A program made the translations under genes and the position numbers. From NCBI GenBank assembly GCA_035048485.1, contig CM068583.1, positions 70,417,731-70,481,730 of the forward strand: a stretch of DNA of 64,000 nucleotides. The letters run 5' to 3'. Position 1 is the stretch's first letter, and each line of letters starts with the position of its first letter. The notes beneath the pieces are model-generated. The model had not been told where the DNA came from and did no database searches. It was given only the letters and a program-made list of their open reading frames with translations. Positions 24,970 through 39,400 of this stretch are shown here, piece by piece. The stretch comes from Pteria penguin. Taxonomy: Eukaryota; Mollusca; Bivalvia; Pterioida; Pteriidae.

Positions 24970-25612
24970 ATGAACAGGTCATTTAGTCGCATTCCAGAAT
25001 ATTATCAATCATTCTAGAAAGAGGCACATTATATTTTCGCACAAGATCCCCATAACGACCGTAGAACTTCCTCATTGACGATTTCAGACTTTCTTTAACA
25101 TATCCCTGCATGAGTAACTTAGTGGCCAGTCGTTTGGTCCTTGGAATAAAACCGTAGTATAGAGAACAGGCTCTTGCGTACCTTATAAGTTGAGATATAA
25201 AAACTCCATAGGCAGGTGAGGACGGGATATTGCTGCAAAGAAATGGAATGGGAAGTTAGTTATTTGGAAGTTAAAATCGTCCTGTTTGTCATACAGAGAG
25301 GTGTTCAAATGACCATCATTGTCGAAAGTTAAAAATATATCCAGATTCGAAGCGGAATTATTGCTCTCGGTTGTCTCTTTTATCTCAGGTTCATGGAGAT
25401 AGATTTAATGTATGTAATCCTTTAAGTTAAGATTATTGATTGACAATACGTCGTCTATATATCTATACGTATAATTAAACTGAGATGCAAGGCCTTTTCT
25501 GCCTGTGGAGGGCATGTTTTGAATAAATTCTGTCTCATACATATAAGAAAATGTCAGCAAGAAGAGGGGCGTAGTTAGTTCCAAAGGGATTGCCAATGAT
25601 TTGATTTAATAA
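24970..25612 (-). pseudogene. Reverse transcriptase remnant, Penelope-like
   Basis: On the minus strand the translation reads IGNPFGTNYAPLLADIFLY at about 25600-25545, then the catalytic motif YRYIDDVLSINN near 25450, followed by LDIFLTFDNDGHLNTSLYDK near 25330-25280 with stops and frameshifts. The GTNxAPLLADxFLYxYE...RYIDDV arrangement is known from Penelope-like retroelement reverse transcriptases; the exact clade is inferred. The 5' part (fingers, motif A) is missing, because the coding sequence meets the GGAT/GATA microsatellite at 25620. Confidence 0.7.
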
Positions 25613-25624
25613 ATTACCAAAGCC

Positions 25625-25849
<225 letters not shown>

Positions 25850-25850
<1 letters not shown>

Positions 25851-26820
25851 GACAGGCAGATCAAGAAAACAATACAAAAAGACAAGGCAGTTAGATGGAA
25901 AGAGTAATGGTTAAACCAAAACAGTCCCTGAAACCCGATGACAGGGGAGGATGGGGATGTAGAACTGACCTTGTGACCTTCTTCTATTGATGTATACTGG
26001 CGAAGGACCAGTTCCCGGCTATAAGACCAGTTACCGACTACCACGTTATTAAGGGTATTCAAAACGTGAATTGACGAAATTTTCATATGTAATATTTAGT
26101 ATCCTATGTATTGCAGACAATCACGTAAAAAATCTCATAAATTTACGTTTCAAAAGCCGAAATAATGTAGCAGCCAGTAACTGGTCTTAGTCGGTAACTG
26201 ATACACTACCAGTATAGGCGTTCTATCAAGTATATATAGACAATGACATTATAAGAGAACTAGTTACCTGCTCTTGTTTGCTATCGCTGCGGGAAGAGAT
26301 TTATAAGGAGATACCCGGCTCACAAATCTTTTATGTCTGAGATTCTCTGTACTATTAAAGCGTTCCGCTTATAAAATGCAGTTGATGACAAGGAAGAAGA
26401 ATTTAGTTATGAATTAAGCTACAGGATTTCTTTGTCTCAGTTCAGTTTCACCGGGAACGTTTCAATTTCTTTGCTCTATTCAAGTGATTATATATCCAAT
26501 CAGAGACGTATACATCTCTGATCCATATATACATATGATATATTTATTTTAAATATGAAGAGAAAATATCCACCAGAAAAGAAATTAAAGTATTATGTAA
26601 TGTATCGTCTTGCCTATACATGTACTTGGCAGTGAAAAAATGTCTGAATTCAGTCAGTCAAGGAAGTTGAAAAAACTTCAAAATTTTCATTTGGTTACCA
26701 TATATCAGACATCACTATGAGTCTCTGTGAGAGGCAATACTATGAAGAAGAAACTGGTTCAGTTTTGAAGCAAATCTGTCCAAAACTGAATAAGCAGGAT
26801 TTGACCTTTTAAAGATCTAG
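25850..26820. other. Non-coding; small inverted repeat
   Basis: CCAGTTACCGACTA (26029-26042) and its near complement TAGTCGGTAACTG (26189-26201) form an inverted repeat about 170 bp apart, possibly a small MITE. No coding signal otherwise. Confidence 0.45.
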
Positions 26821-27273
26821 ACAGACATTGCCAGTCTACGGTGAGGCCAGTGGACGCTGTAATAGGTGGACGTATTGTATAGTCCTGCTATCGCCGGGGC
26901 ACTTAAGTTTGGCGCCACTGACAAGACGGGGGGGGGGGGGGGGGGTTGGTTATGCCCCTGTGCCTATGTCTCAGGCATTTTCACGAAGAGAGCAATTTAT
27001 AATGCTGATAATAAATGACATAATTTGTGAAGTGAATTTATGTACTGCAGTAATGAAATTCCGTAATATCAGTGACATATATCTGTATATATGTCTCTGG
27101 TAATATTGAAAGTAGAACTAAAAATGTCATTCTTGGAACCCCCTTTTTTAAAATTGGATATATGGACAGGGGCGTATATTACGTCCCTGATATGTACTAT
27201 AGCCAATCGTGCACTGTACCTTAGTCATGTGACAAAATGGATCTGTAGTGTAGGAAGTTGTTGTGGATAGAGG
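26821..27273 (+). promoter_or_regulatory. Presumed 5' flank of the PARP14-like gene
   Basis: Contains a poly-G run (26930-26945), a STAT/GAS-type TTCTTGGAA at 27130-27138, a CCAAT box at 27203-27207 and an E-box-like CATGTG near 27226. Further upstream, at 26744-26767, lies an IRF-like GAAGAAGAAACTGGTTCAG followed by TTTTG. No transcription start can be fixed. Functional roles are inferred only. Confidence 0.3.
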
Positions 27274-27481
27274 ATGTCGACAGAAGAAGAGAAATCTTCC
27301 CTGTGTCAGCGGTGTATAGCTGTATATAAGTTTCCAGATGGAGTCAAAGAACAGGACGTTTTGAGCGCGTTCACTGAGGCCATAAAAGCGAATTTTGTCC
27401 CAGATCCCTCATCGCGCTTCGGCGACGTTGAAACCGAAAGTAGCGAAAGCAAATGGATCGTGTTATTTCCAAATACATCGT
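27274..27481 (+). CDS. PARP14-like exon 1
   Basis: ATG to a GTAAGT donor, 208 nt, ending in phase 1. It encodes residues 1-69, with a beta-alpha-beta pattern (CIAVYKFPDG ... DVLSAFTEAI ... KWIVLFPNTS) that I read as a diverged RRM half. The intron follows beta-3, as in the later RRMs. Confidence 0.8.
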
Positions 27482-30400
27482 GTAAGTTCTGATATATTAT
27501 TTGACTTTTCAATGTCATGTTTTGTTAAATCATAACAACGGTTCGCTGGTGTAAGTTTACCATAAGGAGGCAGCATACTCCAGTGTTGGACGTACAAAGG
27601 CATCATAGACTCAAACCCCTGCTGCATACTGACTAACTGAGCCAGAGGTTTCGCTCTAGGAAGCCAAGAGTCCTACTGGCTTTTTTCGTTATACAGAGTT
27701 ATTTCGCATATGAGCAGGTATCTGATGTCATACTGTTGTGACGTCATGCAGTTTTTATCTCATTTCCCGAAATTTTACACCAGTTTCCATAGAATTGGTT
27801 GACATCACAATGGTTTGACGTCAGATACCTGCTAATACGGGAAATAACTCTGTATCCTCGAACCTGAACTCAGAAACCATAAGCATGTAACAATGAAGCG
27901 TTCTTCATTTGGTAATTTGTATGGTTATTTCTATATATCAGTCAATAAATCAAATCTTTTTGAATATTTTCACATCCTTTTTAGCAGCAAACGGCGACCA
28001 CAGTGCTTGGATATGTGTTTGAATCAATCTGAAGTCAGATATGTGTAATCTATGTCAAATGAATGTTACACTACGCCACCTCGGTGCTTAAGGGGCCAAA
28101 GCAATTAAATTTCTTTAATTGTGTGTTTTTTTGTCATTTATTATTATTATTAAAATATATGGCATAAATATATATTTCAATAATTATTATCGTTTAATAC
28201 AATTATATTAAAGAAAATAAATGTTTGTAATTAATAATAGAATGAGATAATGTTAAAGAACATTTCAACAGTAGATATCACAGCAGTTCATAGAAGATTA
28301 ATAACAATATAATAGTAAAATTAATAACAATGGAGACACTAATATAGTCCCTCTTCTCAGTGCTACTAATTTGATACAATATTTAGATGTACCCAGTGTC
28401 TACATATGTCACAATGTCCCCAATGTACAAATAGTAAAACATTGCTCTTTCTGACTGCCTCTGGGGGAAGTCCCTGCATACACAACAACCGGAAATAATT
28501 GTCATTGGTGAGGACTTTCCTGGAAGATGGACTTCTCTATCGGCTACCACATTTGGTATGCTGTGGTTTTGGGATAATATAATATCCCCTTTTTATCGAC
28601 ATTAAACACAAGATGGGGCTAGTCAAGCAATTCATATTTTGCCATAATTCCAATCACCTAAAGGAATAATTACTTAATATTGAAATACCAAGACGAAGAA
28701 GTACCCAATTTGCAAAAACTCGCATAATATTTGTCATATATATCACTTTATCATCCACGTTTTAATCCAGTATATCTGTAAACATTGTTATTACTCGCTA
28801 TAACTTCTATATTTGCCAAGAACGTCATTGCCAACAATGGAAAAGTGTATTTAAATATTAAAAGTGTATTATTCGCAATAAAATAACAAAAAATTATCAT
28901 TGGCCTCATTCTATTCTGAAAAATTAGGGGATACCTTTGGCATTGGCCTTTCCCAATATGACTGACATGTGGATGTAAACGTGTGTAGCTCTTTTGGTGT
29001 GATCAGAGCATATTTAGGTGCTATGTAAAATTGACTTAGTGATTGGAGTAAGTTTATCATGATATGAAATATATGTAATGCATACATTACTTGTTTTGGA
29101 TGCATTTTCGGAAGTTTGTATTTATTGACAGAAAATCAATGCAAGATTTGAAACAAGTGAAAAGGATCATAATCGCTATTGTTTACAATTAAACAGAGAG
29201 GGGTTTTTCCTTAAAGTGTCACAGTTAAGGTAGTGTCGTAGTTAGGGGGTTTGGTGATATAACGAAAAGACTCAACTGGCTTTGCTGTTTTTAGCTCACC
29301 TGAGCCAAAGGCTCAAGTGAGCTATTGTGATCAATCACCGTCCGTCGTCCGTCCGTCGTCCGTCGTCCGTCGTTAACTTTTCACATTTTCGACTTCTTCT
29401 CCAGAACCACTGAACAGAATTTGATGAAACTTGATAAGCATGTAGTACTCATGGTCCCCTACAAGTGTTGTTGTTTTTCGTCCGGATTCATCAATAGGTG
29501 GCGCCACCACAGGCAAAAGTAGGTCAAAGAGGGTACCCTCCTTTGACAAACTTCTTCTTCAGACCGGGGGCATACAGAGACAAACCGAATGCATAGGAAT
29601 GATCTAGAGGGATGTGTGAAGAAGTGTTGTTATTTTTGGTTCCATTCCGAAATCAAATTTTTGACGTTTTTTTGTACTTGGTAGTTTTAATGCAGAAAAG
29701 AGGTATTTTTTTCTTTTAGTAAACATTGATGCATTAATTTGGTTTAATTTGATCATTTTGATGGTAAGAAATACTACTGCGAAGAAAATTTTTCAATATT
29801 TTATGTTTTGGATTTTTTATGAATTTTTTAAGACTTTCAAGAAAAAGGGGGGGTGGGATGATTGGTGTAAACATTTCACATTTTGAACTTTTTCTTCAGA
29901 ACCACTTGCTGGAATTCAATGAAACTTGGCATGCATCAAATACTCAAGGTCCCTGACAAATGTGGTCATCTTTGTCAGGATCCATGAACAGGTGGCACCA
30001 CCACAGATAAAAGTAGGTCACAGAGGGTACCCTCCTTTGACAAACTTCTTATTCAGATCGGGTGCATACAGCGACAAACCGACTGCATAGGAATGATTTA
30101 GAGGCATATGGGAAGAAGTGTTGATATTTTTGGTTCCATTCTGAAATCAAATTTTTGACGTTTTTTTCATTTTTATTTTGGACTTTGTTATTTTAATGCA
30201 TTAAAGAGTTATTATTTTCTTTTAGTAAACATTGATGCATTCATTTGGTTTCATTTAATCATTTCTATGGTAAGGAATGCTGGTGCGAAGGAATTTTTTC
30301 AATATCTCGATTTTTGAATTTTTTATGAATTTTTTAAGACTTCCAAGAAAAGGGGGGGGACAATTTTTCATATCTTCAACTTGATCTACAGAACAACTTG

Positions 30401-33400
30401 AAGGATTGTGATAAAACTGGGTAGGATGCAAGTACTCATAGTCCTTTTCAAAGGTTTTGTTTTTTGTGCGGATCATCCAAATTGGTTAACAGATAATGCC
30501 ACCATGTCTAAAAGTAGGTCTCACAATGGTACATATACCACTTGGTAATTGAAATATGGAGAGTAGCGGTTCAAATCCAGCTGTGGTCAAAAAAATTTTT
30601 TTTTTTTTTTACACATCTAAATAAGTTTTTAGATGTTTCTCAACACTCAACATATGAAATTAGGAATTTTACGTTTAAGACTTCCAAAAAAAAAAGGGGG
30701 GGTGTTTTGGCCATTTTTCACATTTTCAACTTTTTCTACAAAACTGTTTAAAGGATTTTAATAAATCTTGGTAGAAATAAGTCACTTATGATCCTCTTCA
30801 AATTCTGTTGTTTTCGTCCAGACCTCTTTACAGGTGGCGCCACCATAGTCAAGAGTAGGTCACAAAAGAGTTCCCTCGTTTAACAATATTCTTTTTCATA
30901 AGGGCTGTATACAGAGACAAACAGAATGCATAGAAATGATCTAGAGGGATGAGTGAAGATGTATTGTCATTTTGGTTCCCTTCCAAAATCAAATTTTAGA
31001 ATTTTTTAGACATTTCTTTGGACTTGGTGATTCAATGCAGAAAAAAGTGTCATATTTCCTAGTTAATTGATAATGATGATTTCTTATGGACTATTGTGAT
31101 CATAATTATGGTAAGGATTGTTACTTTGAAAGAATTTTGTCAATATCTCAATTTTTGGATTTTCTATGAATTTTTTAAGACTTCCAAATGAGGGTGTATA
31201 GGAACAATTCAATCACATTTTTCACTTCTGCTGTTATACCACATGAAAGATTTTAATGAAACATGGAATACATGAAGTACTAAAAGTCCTCTATCAATTT
31301 GGTAAATTTCATCCAAATTGGTTAACAGATAATGCCACCATGTCTAAAAAGCAGTTCTCACAATAGTACATATACCACTTGGTAATTGAAATATGGAGAG
31401 TAGCGGTTCAAATCCAGCTGTGGTCAGAATTTTTTTTTCATTTCTTTACACATCTAAATAAGTTTTTAGATGTTTCTCAACACTCAACATATGAAATTAG
31501 GCAATTTTAAGTTAGATCTGGACAATATTTGAAACAATTGTTGTTCATGACCCAGACTTGAAATCAGTCAACAAAAGGCCCCACCTAAAGAAAATGACTA
31601 ACTTGTTGCCCTGAATGACTTCTTGCAGAGACAAAGGAAATGCTTAATATCAAAATCACCTGAATGGATGTGCAAAAAAGTGTTGTTTTTTATTCTAGCC
31701 TGAAATAAAATTTGACATATTTTCAACATCTGTGTTGACTTAGTCACATTAATGCAAAAATAAATGAATTCTTCCATCATGCATGACTGATAATCTAGGT
31801 ACTCAGGTGAGCGATATAGGCCCACTTGGGCCTCTTGTTTGACAATGTTTCTTACATATTGCATCACTTGCACATGCCTAGATTGGTATGAGAAATTAAT
31901 GGTTTCGGTGACTGAAACATCATCAGAGTACATCAGAGCATGATAGGCCAGTCATTCTATGGAAAAAATGACTTAAATGGGAACAAATTGCAACAGTTTG
32001 TTTCTCTTAAGAATTCATTTTAGAATGTTTAAGGTGTCCTCTACCAAATAAAAAAAGTTTAGAAAAATATATGCATGGGAAAGTCGTGTTTTGGGTTAAA
32101 ATATATTGATTTATGCTAAATATGTACGAAAACTGGAGAAAATGAATTAATATGTATAACTTCAAGTTTCTGCCCTACGGGTTTTGATAATAGTAATATC
32201 ATCCATAAAGTAATGGTTGCCCATGATTTAAAAAACATAAAAAAGTAAAGTGTCCATCTAATTTGACATGGGAGGCCATCTCAAAGTGTCATATATAATA
32301 TGTGTCTTTAACATAGGACCCGAAAGAGAAAATAAAAGAGAAATACATATTTTTCGATATTACATACTTTCTGCCTGAGAGTTTTTTCATCTGTATTTAA
32401 TATGGAAAAAATTCCTGAGTATTAAGTATTGATCATATAAAAAGGGCAAGTACCTGTGTATTATGACCATACGCACGTATCGAAGTTCGTATTTTCACTC
32501 TATTTCTACCCGAAAGTTGCCAATATGTAGGATAATTTTGCTAAACGAACAAATGTGTTCAATTATAGCTTGAAATTATAGACAATATCAACATGCAATT
32601 ATTTATGGAGAAAATTGTCAAGCCATCACATTTTTCTGTCTGGGGACTGTCTCAAAGTTTGGTTTCTGTCATTTTTTTCTATTACTAATAAATCTGAAAT
32701 TGAATATAATTTCTAATAAATGAACAGTCATGAATTGTTTTATAGTTTTGACCTAAAGACTGGATCAATATGTATTTTCTTTTCACAGCTATTGATAATT
32801 CATCACATTTTTAACCTGGGGATTGTCTCAAAATTAGTTTTGATTTTTTTTAAACTTCAGTAAGGCAAAACTTCAGAGATTCTTTTCCATAAAGTGAACA
32901 TTTTTTTTCCATGAACTGAACAAATGTATTTAATGTTTACTAGGGGAAATGAAAATACCATCATCAATTATCAAAATTTATGCACAGTCATTCTCACTTA
33001 ATTTAACATATTTTGGCTATGGGCCATCTGAAAAAAAATGAACATTGAGAATATTTTTTTTTACACTTATACCTAATTATTTCAGTATCATTCAACAACT
33101 AGTTAACAAACATATTTAAGGAGGCAGTATCGGGTTTAATTTTCAGAAAATGTCAGTCTGAAAATTTGAATAATGTACACAAAAATTAAGCACATATATT
33201 CAGCTTCTAGATTAAAAGTTTAAAAAGGAGATGTATTCATTATTGTAGTGAAATGAGGACTATGTCAAATATAACTTTGATTTTACATTGAAGGTAATGA
33301 GAAAACCAAGAAAAATAACACGAAAAGGTTAATTTCAAACATTCTGTGATGGCGATTTTGATATGAATTTGAACGATTACATACCTTCAAAGGTTACTTC

Positions 33401-36400
33401 AAATAATGATATAACAAGAGCATCAAACATGTCTGCTTGATTTGAAGAGGAGCTAAGTGAATGTATAGAGAAATTCCTCTTCCACCCCCATCCCCCCTTA
33501 TTATGGTTTCATTATTATGTTCTCTAATTTTCTACTCAATTTCATTAAAGGGATATTATGTAAAAACTGTATATGCCTAATGGCTTTTTTTTTCGAATAT
33601 TAAAGAAGACCAGATGATTTCATCAATGTCTAAGCATGTGTGAAAATAAGAAATAGACAGGCGACAATTCTTGTGCTGGAAGGGCATTGGTCTTGGCAAT
33701 GGTAATATGTAACTTCAATCATCGGCAGGCATCCGCATGGACACAGTACGATATACAAGAATTGCACAAGGTTCGAACCGACTTTTATTGGGTCAGGTCA
33801 ATGTGCCACATTAATTGTACATTCCTTGAACACTTGATGAATATTGACTGAGATCCTTGCGGTGTCCGATGGGTTGTCTTCCAGTGATCAGACAGTAGTT
33901 GTAGAATTATGGTCCCTTGAAATTGATCTAAAAATGACCTGTTCTGAAGTGAAAATTGCCTGGACTTCCCCACTGGTTTTTGCCCGATGTCTTAGTGATT
34001 TGAAATTAAAAAGATGGGTTTCTTGTGTACAGTTCATTGGAAGAAAATAACTCCGTATTTATTTCTTATTATGTTTCCTGCTTAATGTCACGCTGAGATA
34101 ATTTTATTTATATGGTGACTGCATCTGTCTGATGCATTAAAAAGGAATCTTTTATGTAAAACATACGAGCTCTAGATTTTAACTTTCTCTCTAGAAAATC
34201 AGGATAGTAACAAGCCATTGGTGTGACTCCAACACAATGCCCTCTCGGTCTGTGACCAAGCACATTACCTCCTAATGTACGCCAGCGTAACCACTTAACT
34301 ATTTTTTAATTGAGTTTACTATAAATTTTTCATATTGATTGTGATGATACTGAGGTTGCATTCGCCATAAGAACCTTTCCATAGTACGTAAAAGAACGTG
34401 CACATAGAAAATTTTCATCTGTAATACTTATGACGTTGTAAACTGATACGTGATTCGTTGGTGGGATGTCTGACCTCAGATGACGTCATTACCATGAAAA
34501 ATTATGTTTTGTGGAACAGTGAGTTCGAATTACGTCAGAAAGAACTCACTGTGGGTCAAGTGTGATGTTGTGCAGATGTGCTACGTGTATGTTTTAGACA
34601 TCGCCTCCTTAATTCAATTTTACATTTTAATATTGATAATAATTAATGAACAAATTCGAAACATTTTGGTTTAAATTTATCTTTATAATAATCAAAATGA
34701 TTATCACATTGCTTTTGCTAAATAGGAATTAATTCACTGTTTTATTTATTCATTTATACATTTATTTATCTATTGTATTTGTTTAATGTGAATGTATATA
34801 AAACAGACATGAAATAATTCACATACTCACAAAATTGTGTACTGTTTGTTAATTGCATAATTTTAATGAATACAAAAATATATATATGTATAATCAATCA
34901 AAATCAAATGAAAATTGAAGAAAAATAATTAGAAGAAAAAAAAAAGAAGAAAATAATCAGCTAAACTGAAGAATGAATCAGTAACCCCAATCTTTGACTA
35001 CTCATTGTATTGTCTTCTGGTAATTGTTGTAAATCAAACTTAAATAAACATCAACTAAGGCAATTGAATAAAACATAAAACATGAATATAAATGATTAAT
35101 AACACGAATGGCCTCCATACACCAATTTGTCTGCTTATCAAAGGATACCATAAAAATTTATATGTACGGCTTGTTCAATGAAAGTGTTGAGTTAAACAAT
35201 GGAATGGTATATTTCTATCATGAAAAGGAAATTGGTGATGAAAAAGTAGATTTTCATACACATTTTATTTTATAAAGGGTACTTATGTCAAAGTTGGTAG
35301 GTTTGTAGATACTTGAATGTTCTATCCAACAAATACAAAAATTTAGTGACCTTGACCTTGACTTTACGCTTCAGTGAACACGCGCTGTTTTTTGCCTTTA
35401 GGGTGACCACTTGCATACATGTATTGTTAATGTAAATGCAAAGCAATTCCGGTCTATAAATTGGCAAAATCCGTCCGTCCGTCTGCCTGTCCATCTGTAC
35501 GGCGTCATCATTTTGCGTTTAGCATTTGCAATCCTTTCATATGGTCCTTGACGGTTTCTTGTTTATTGTACAGTGCTTCATTAGATTGACATCCCTTGTT
35601 CATTTGGGGCAGGCTTGGTGTAGTGGTTAAGCGCTTGGCTTGCGGCGCCGACGATCCGGGTTCGATTCCCGGGTTGCGCCACTATGTTTAAGAGGTTGGT
35701 AACCTCCTGCTTCCATGTCGCGATATAACTGAAATATTGTTGAAAGCGACGTAAAACACCAATCAACCAACCAACCAACCCTTGTTCATTTGCATAAATG
35801 CCTTTGGTGACACTTGTTGTACAGCTGAATTAACTTGTGCTACTACATGGTCAAGATATAGCCGAAACATTTTGCGTTATTACACAGGAACAGGGATCAG
35901 GAAGGCCACGCGCCCTGCGACATAGTCACATTCAGATCGAAAATGGCGCATTAAACCAATTACTCGGTGTGCCCTATTGTGCATTCAATTTTGAAGCAGC
36001 AAATGTTTATTCCAGGCTGTGCGTTTTCGGTTTTATGCATAACTGTCATCGTAATATCTGGTCTGATAAAGACGCATGATTTAAAGTGATGTGATCTTAA
36101 CGATACTCCCGAAAACGATCTTCAAAGCCTTTCCCAAGCACTTTAAAAAGCTTAGATTACAGTCAGTTGTTGCCCTGGCACTAGCGCTAGTGGTCGTTAT
36201 AGTGAACTCCCTAATCAGCTGATCTTGAAAAACAGCCGGGCCAGTAGCCAGATTCACTAACAATCGTTGATATTACGCGAAGGTGTTTTCACACTATAAC
36301 GAATTGACGCAACGCAAGCGTAACGAATTGCAAAAATCTGACTTATAGCAAACCCCTAACTTACTACTGACGTAAGAGTAGTGTATGCATAATGAACTAG

Positions 36401-39400
36401 TGCTAATGTATAACGAATATCAACGTACCTTCGACGAATAAGCATTGAGTTGTGCGTACGCTCTGCGCATGGCATGCATACGTTCTGCATATGGTTTGCG
36501 TACGCTCTGCGTATATTGTGCAGTGATATACATCACGTGGCTTATTTATACATTACTCAATAAATATGTTTCTTCATTCCTATAATTTCAGTCAAAGTAT
36601 GGAAAGTGCTTGTTACTCATACGTTTAGCACACGGTGGCGAGTGAAAGTTCGCAGCGAAACTGCAAATGATACGCTGACAGATATCACCAAGCGCCCAAT
36701 TGATTTTTATACTGTAAGCATTCGTCCAGAACTCGTTACCAGTTCGCTGAAAATACGTTGTGAGTTGCGTCGACAAACGGACCGTGCTATGGACGTACCT
36801 CCAACGTACATATAATGTACCACGGAACGTTCGTGTAGCATATGCATAACGTATTCGCTGCGTATGGGCCGTTCGTAGGCATACGTCGAGAATTTTTGTG
36901 CATGCGACGTACGAGTGCATATGACGACGAACTCAAAACTTTCGCGTAACGTTCTCCCGATGTACTTGTCAACATACCACGGCGTATAACAGCGAGTACC
37001 AACATGTCGCCATATGCAGAGCTAATTCGTTATAGTGTGAAAGCCACATAAACTGTCAATGAATATTCATTGCGAGTGAACGCTAATGATATGCAGTAAA
37101 ACACATATTCATTGTATGTTTACGTTTACGTGTTCAGCTGCTTTTACTGTAAGGGTTTACTAAAGATTGTTTGTGTAAGAGGCTAGAGGCACCGAAAAAT
37201 CATGGGTTCTATTTAAAATAAAAGTGCTGGGTGTGAAAGGGTCTTTAGAATATCACCGTAACCGAATTTTGCAATAGACTAAGTCCTATAAATTGTGACA
37301 AACTGTTCAAAGTCAGAAATGAAGGCAAATTAAGGACTTCTCAGTCACTACTTTGCCGTTAGCTCACTGCAGAAATCCATAGCAAAAACGTATACTTAAA
37401 CATCATACAACTTCGAAAAAAACCCCTGAATTTTCTAAATGGCCCTTTTGCAAGGAAAGATGGCCCATTGAAACTGAAAATGGCCCATTGAAGTCTGAGC
37501 AAGAGGGCCATAGTCCCATTGACCCAGATGGCCTTACCGATCACTGCAGGTATTGAAATAATCAAAGTGGCTCGCTCTTTGAAAACATAACCCAAGTTTA
37601 ATTTTTTATTGCACAATTTCACAATAATACAATACATTTATGATTTAATTATTATTTTTTTAATCTGCTAAACTTACTAGACCACATATTTTTGCATTAG
37701 ATATGACACTGCCAATGTATTTACACTCGCCAAACCAAGGCTAAAATTACTGTAAATAGTTTATGGCAAAGTCCCTATCCACTACGAATGCCTTAGCTTC
37801 GCACAAGGTAATAAACAGAACAAATTGGAATGTGAGGCAGTTTTCGTTTCATTTTAATGTTGACAATCACATAAGCACTGCAATGAAGATCTAGTGCATA
37901 ATGTGATATGTACATGCATTTTTTTCAATGCTTTGTTGATAATATTTAATGCGCAATTTAGGCTTTTAGGCACCTTATCTGTAGCTCTGCTTTTACATGT
38001 CGAAATCAGTTAATAACCTACTCCTCTAATCACAGTTAATGAGATGCTTCATTCTGCTTTGATACTAGTAAAACCGAGTCCCGCTTTGGTCATGCCGGTG
38101 TCATGTCTTTTGGATGAGACAGTAAAAACCGAGACCCCATGTCATGGTATGCATGGCACGTTAAAGATCCCTCACTGCTTCGGTTGGGTCCGTTGCAAAG
38201 GTCAAAATTTGTATGCTCCGCATCAGGCAGATGCCGTCACCATATACATGAAATGTTCGTGGTGTGACGTAAAACAAAAAGCAATCAATCAATCAAAAAA
38301 ATACTAGGAAAACCGTAATTCTGTAAAGTAGAAGTAAAAACAATTGAACATATAAGAAAAATAATGGGCTTCTAAATGAGGGTGTATGGGGACAGTTCTT
38401 CACATTTTTATACGCCCGTCCAATAGACGGGACGTATTATGTTATGGCGCCGTCAGTCCGGCCGTCCGGCCGGCTGTCGTGCCGTGTGTCCGTCCGTCTG
38501 TCCGGGGTCATGTTTTCCGGACTTTTTTTTGGACGTCTTTCAAGATATTGCGATGAAATTTGGTATATAGCTTAATTAATTTCGGCGTCATTACCAGTTT
38601 GAGTTTTATTACGATTGACCTACTTTTGACAGATTTATGGCCCTTGGACTTATAAATTTCAAATTTTTTTCAAAAATTCATTAAAAATCTATTTTTTGTC
38701 AAAACATTATGAAATTTCTTTTGAAACAAGTAAAGTGTACCAATTATCACATATGTTACGGTTTTTAATATCTTTTTCTTCATTTTTGAGAAATTTATGA
38801 TTTTAGGGGGGGGGGTTGACCATATATCCTAGGTCATGTTTTCCGGACTTTTTTTTGCCGTCTTTCAAGACATTGAGTTGAAATTTAGTATATAGCTTTA
38901 TATCAAGCAGCGTCAGTACCAGTTCGAGTTTTGTTACAATTGACCTACTTTTGACGGGTTTATAGCCCTTGGACTTATAAATTTCAAGATTTTTTCAGAA
39001 ATTCATTAAAAATCTATTTTATTTCAAAACATTATGAAATTTATCATGAAACAAGTAAAATGTACCAACTATCTCATATGTTACGGGTTTTAATATCTTT
39101 TTCTTCATTTTTGAGAAATTTATGATTTTAGGGGGGGGGGGCGGTTGACCATATGTCCTAGGTCATGTTTTCTGGACTTTTTTTTGCTGTCTTTCAAGAT
39201 ATTGAGTTGAAATATGATATATAGGCTTATTCGAAGCGACATCAGTACCAGTTCGAGTTCTGTTACGATTGACATAATTTTGATGGATTTATGGCCCTTG
39301 GACTTTGTTTTGAAAATTCATTAAAAATCTATTTTTTGTAAAAACATTATGAAATTTATAATGAAACAAGTAAAATGTACCAACCTCCACATATTTTACA

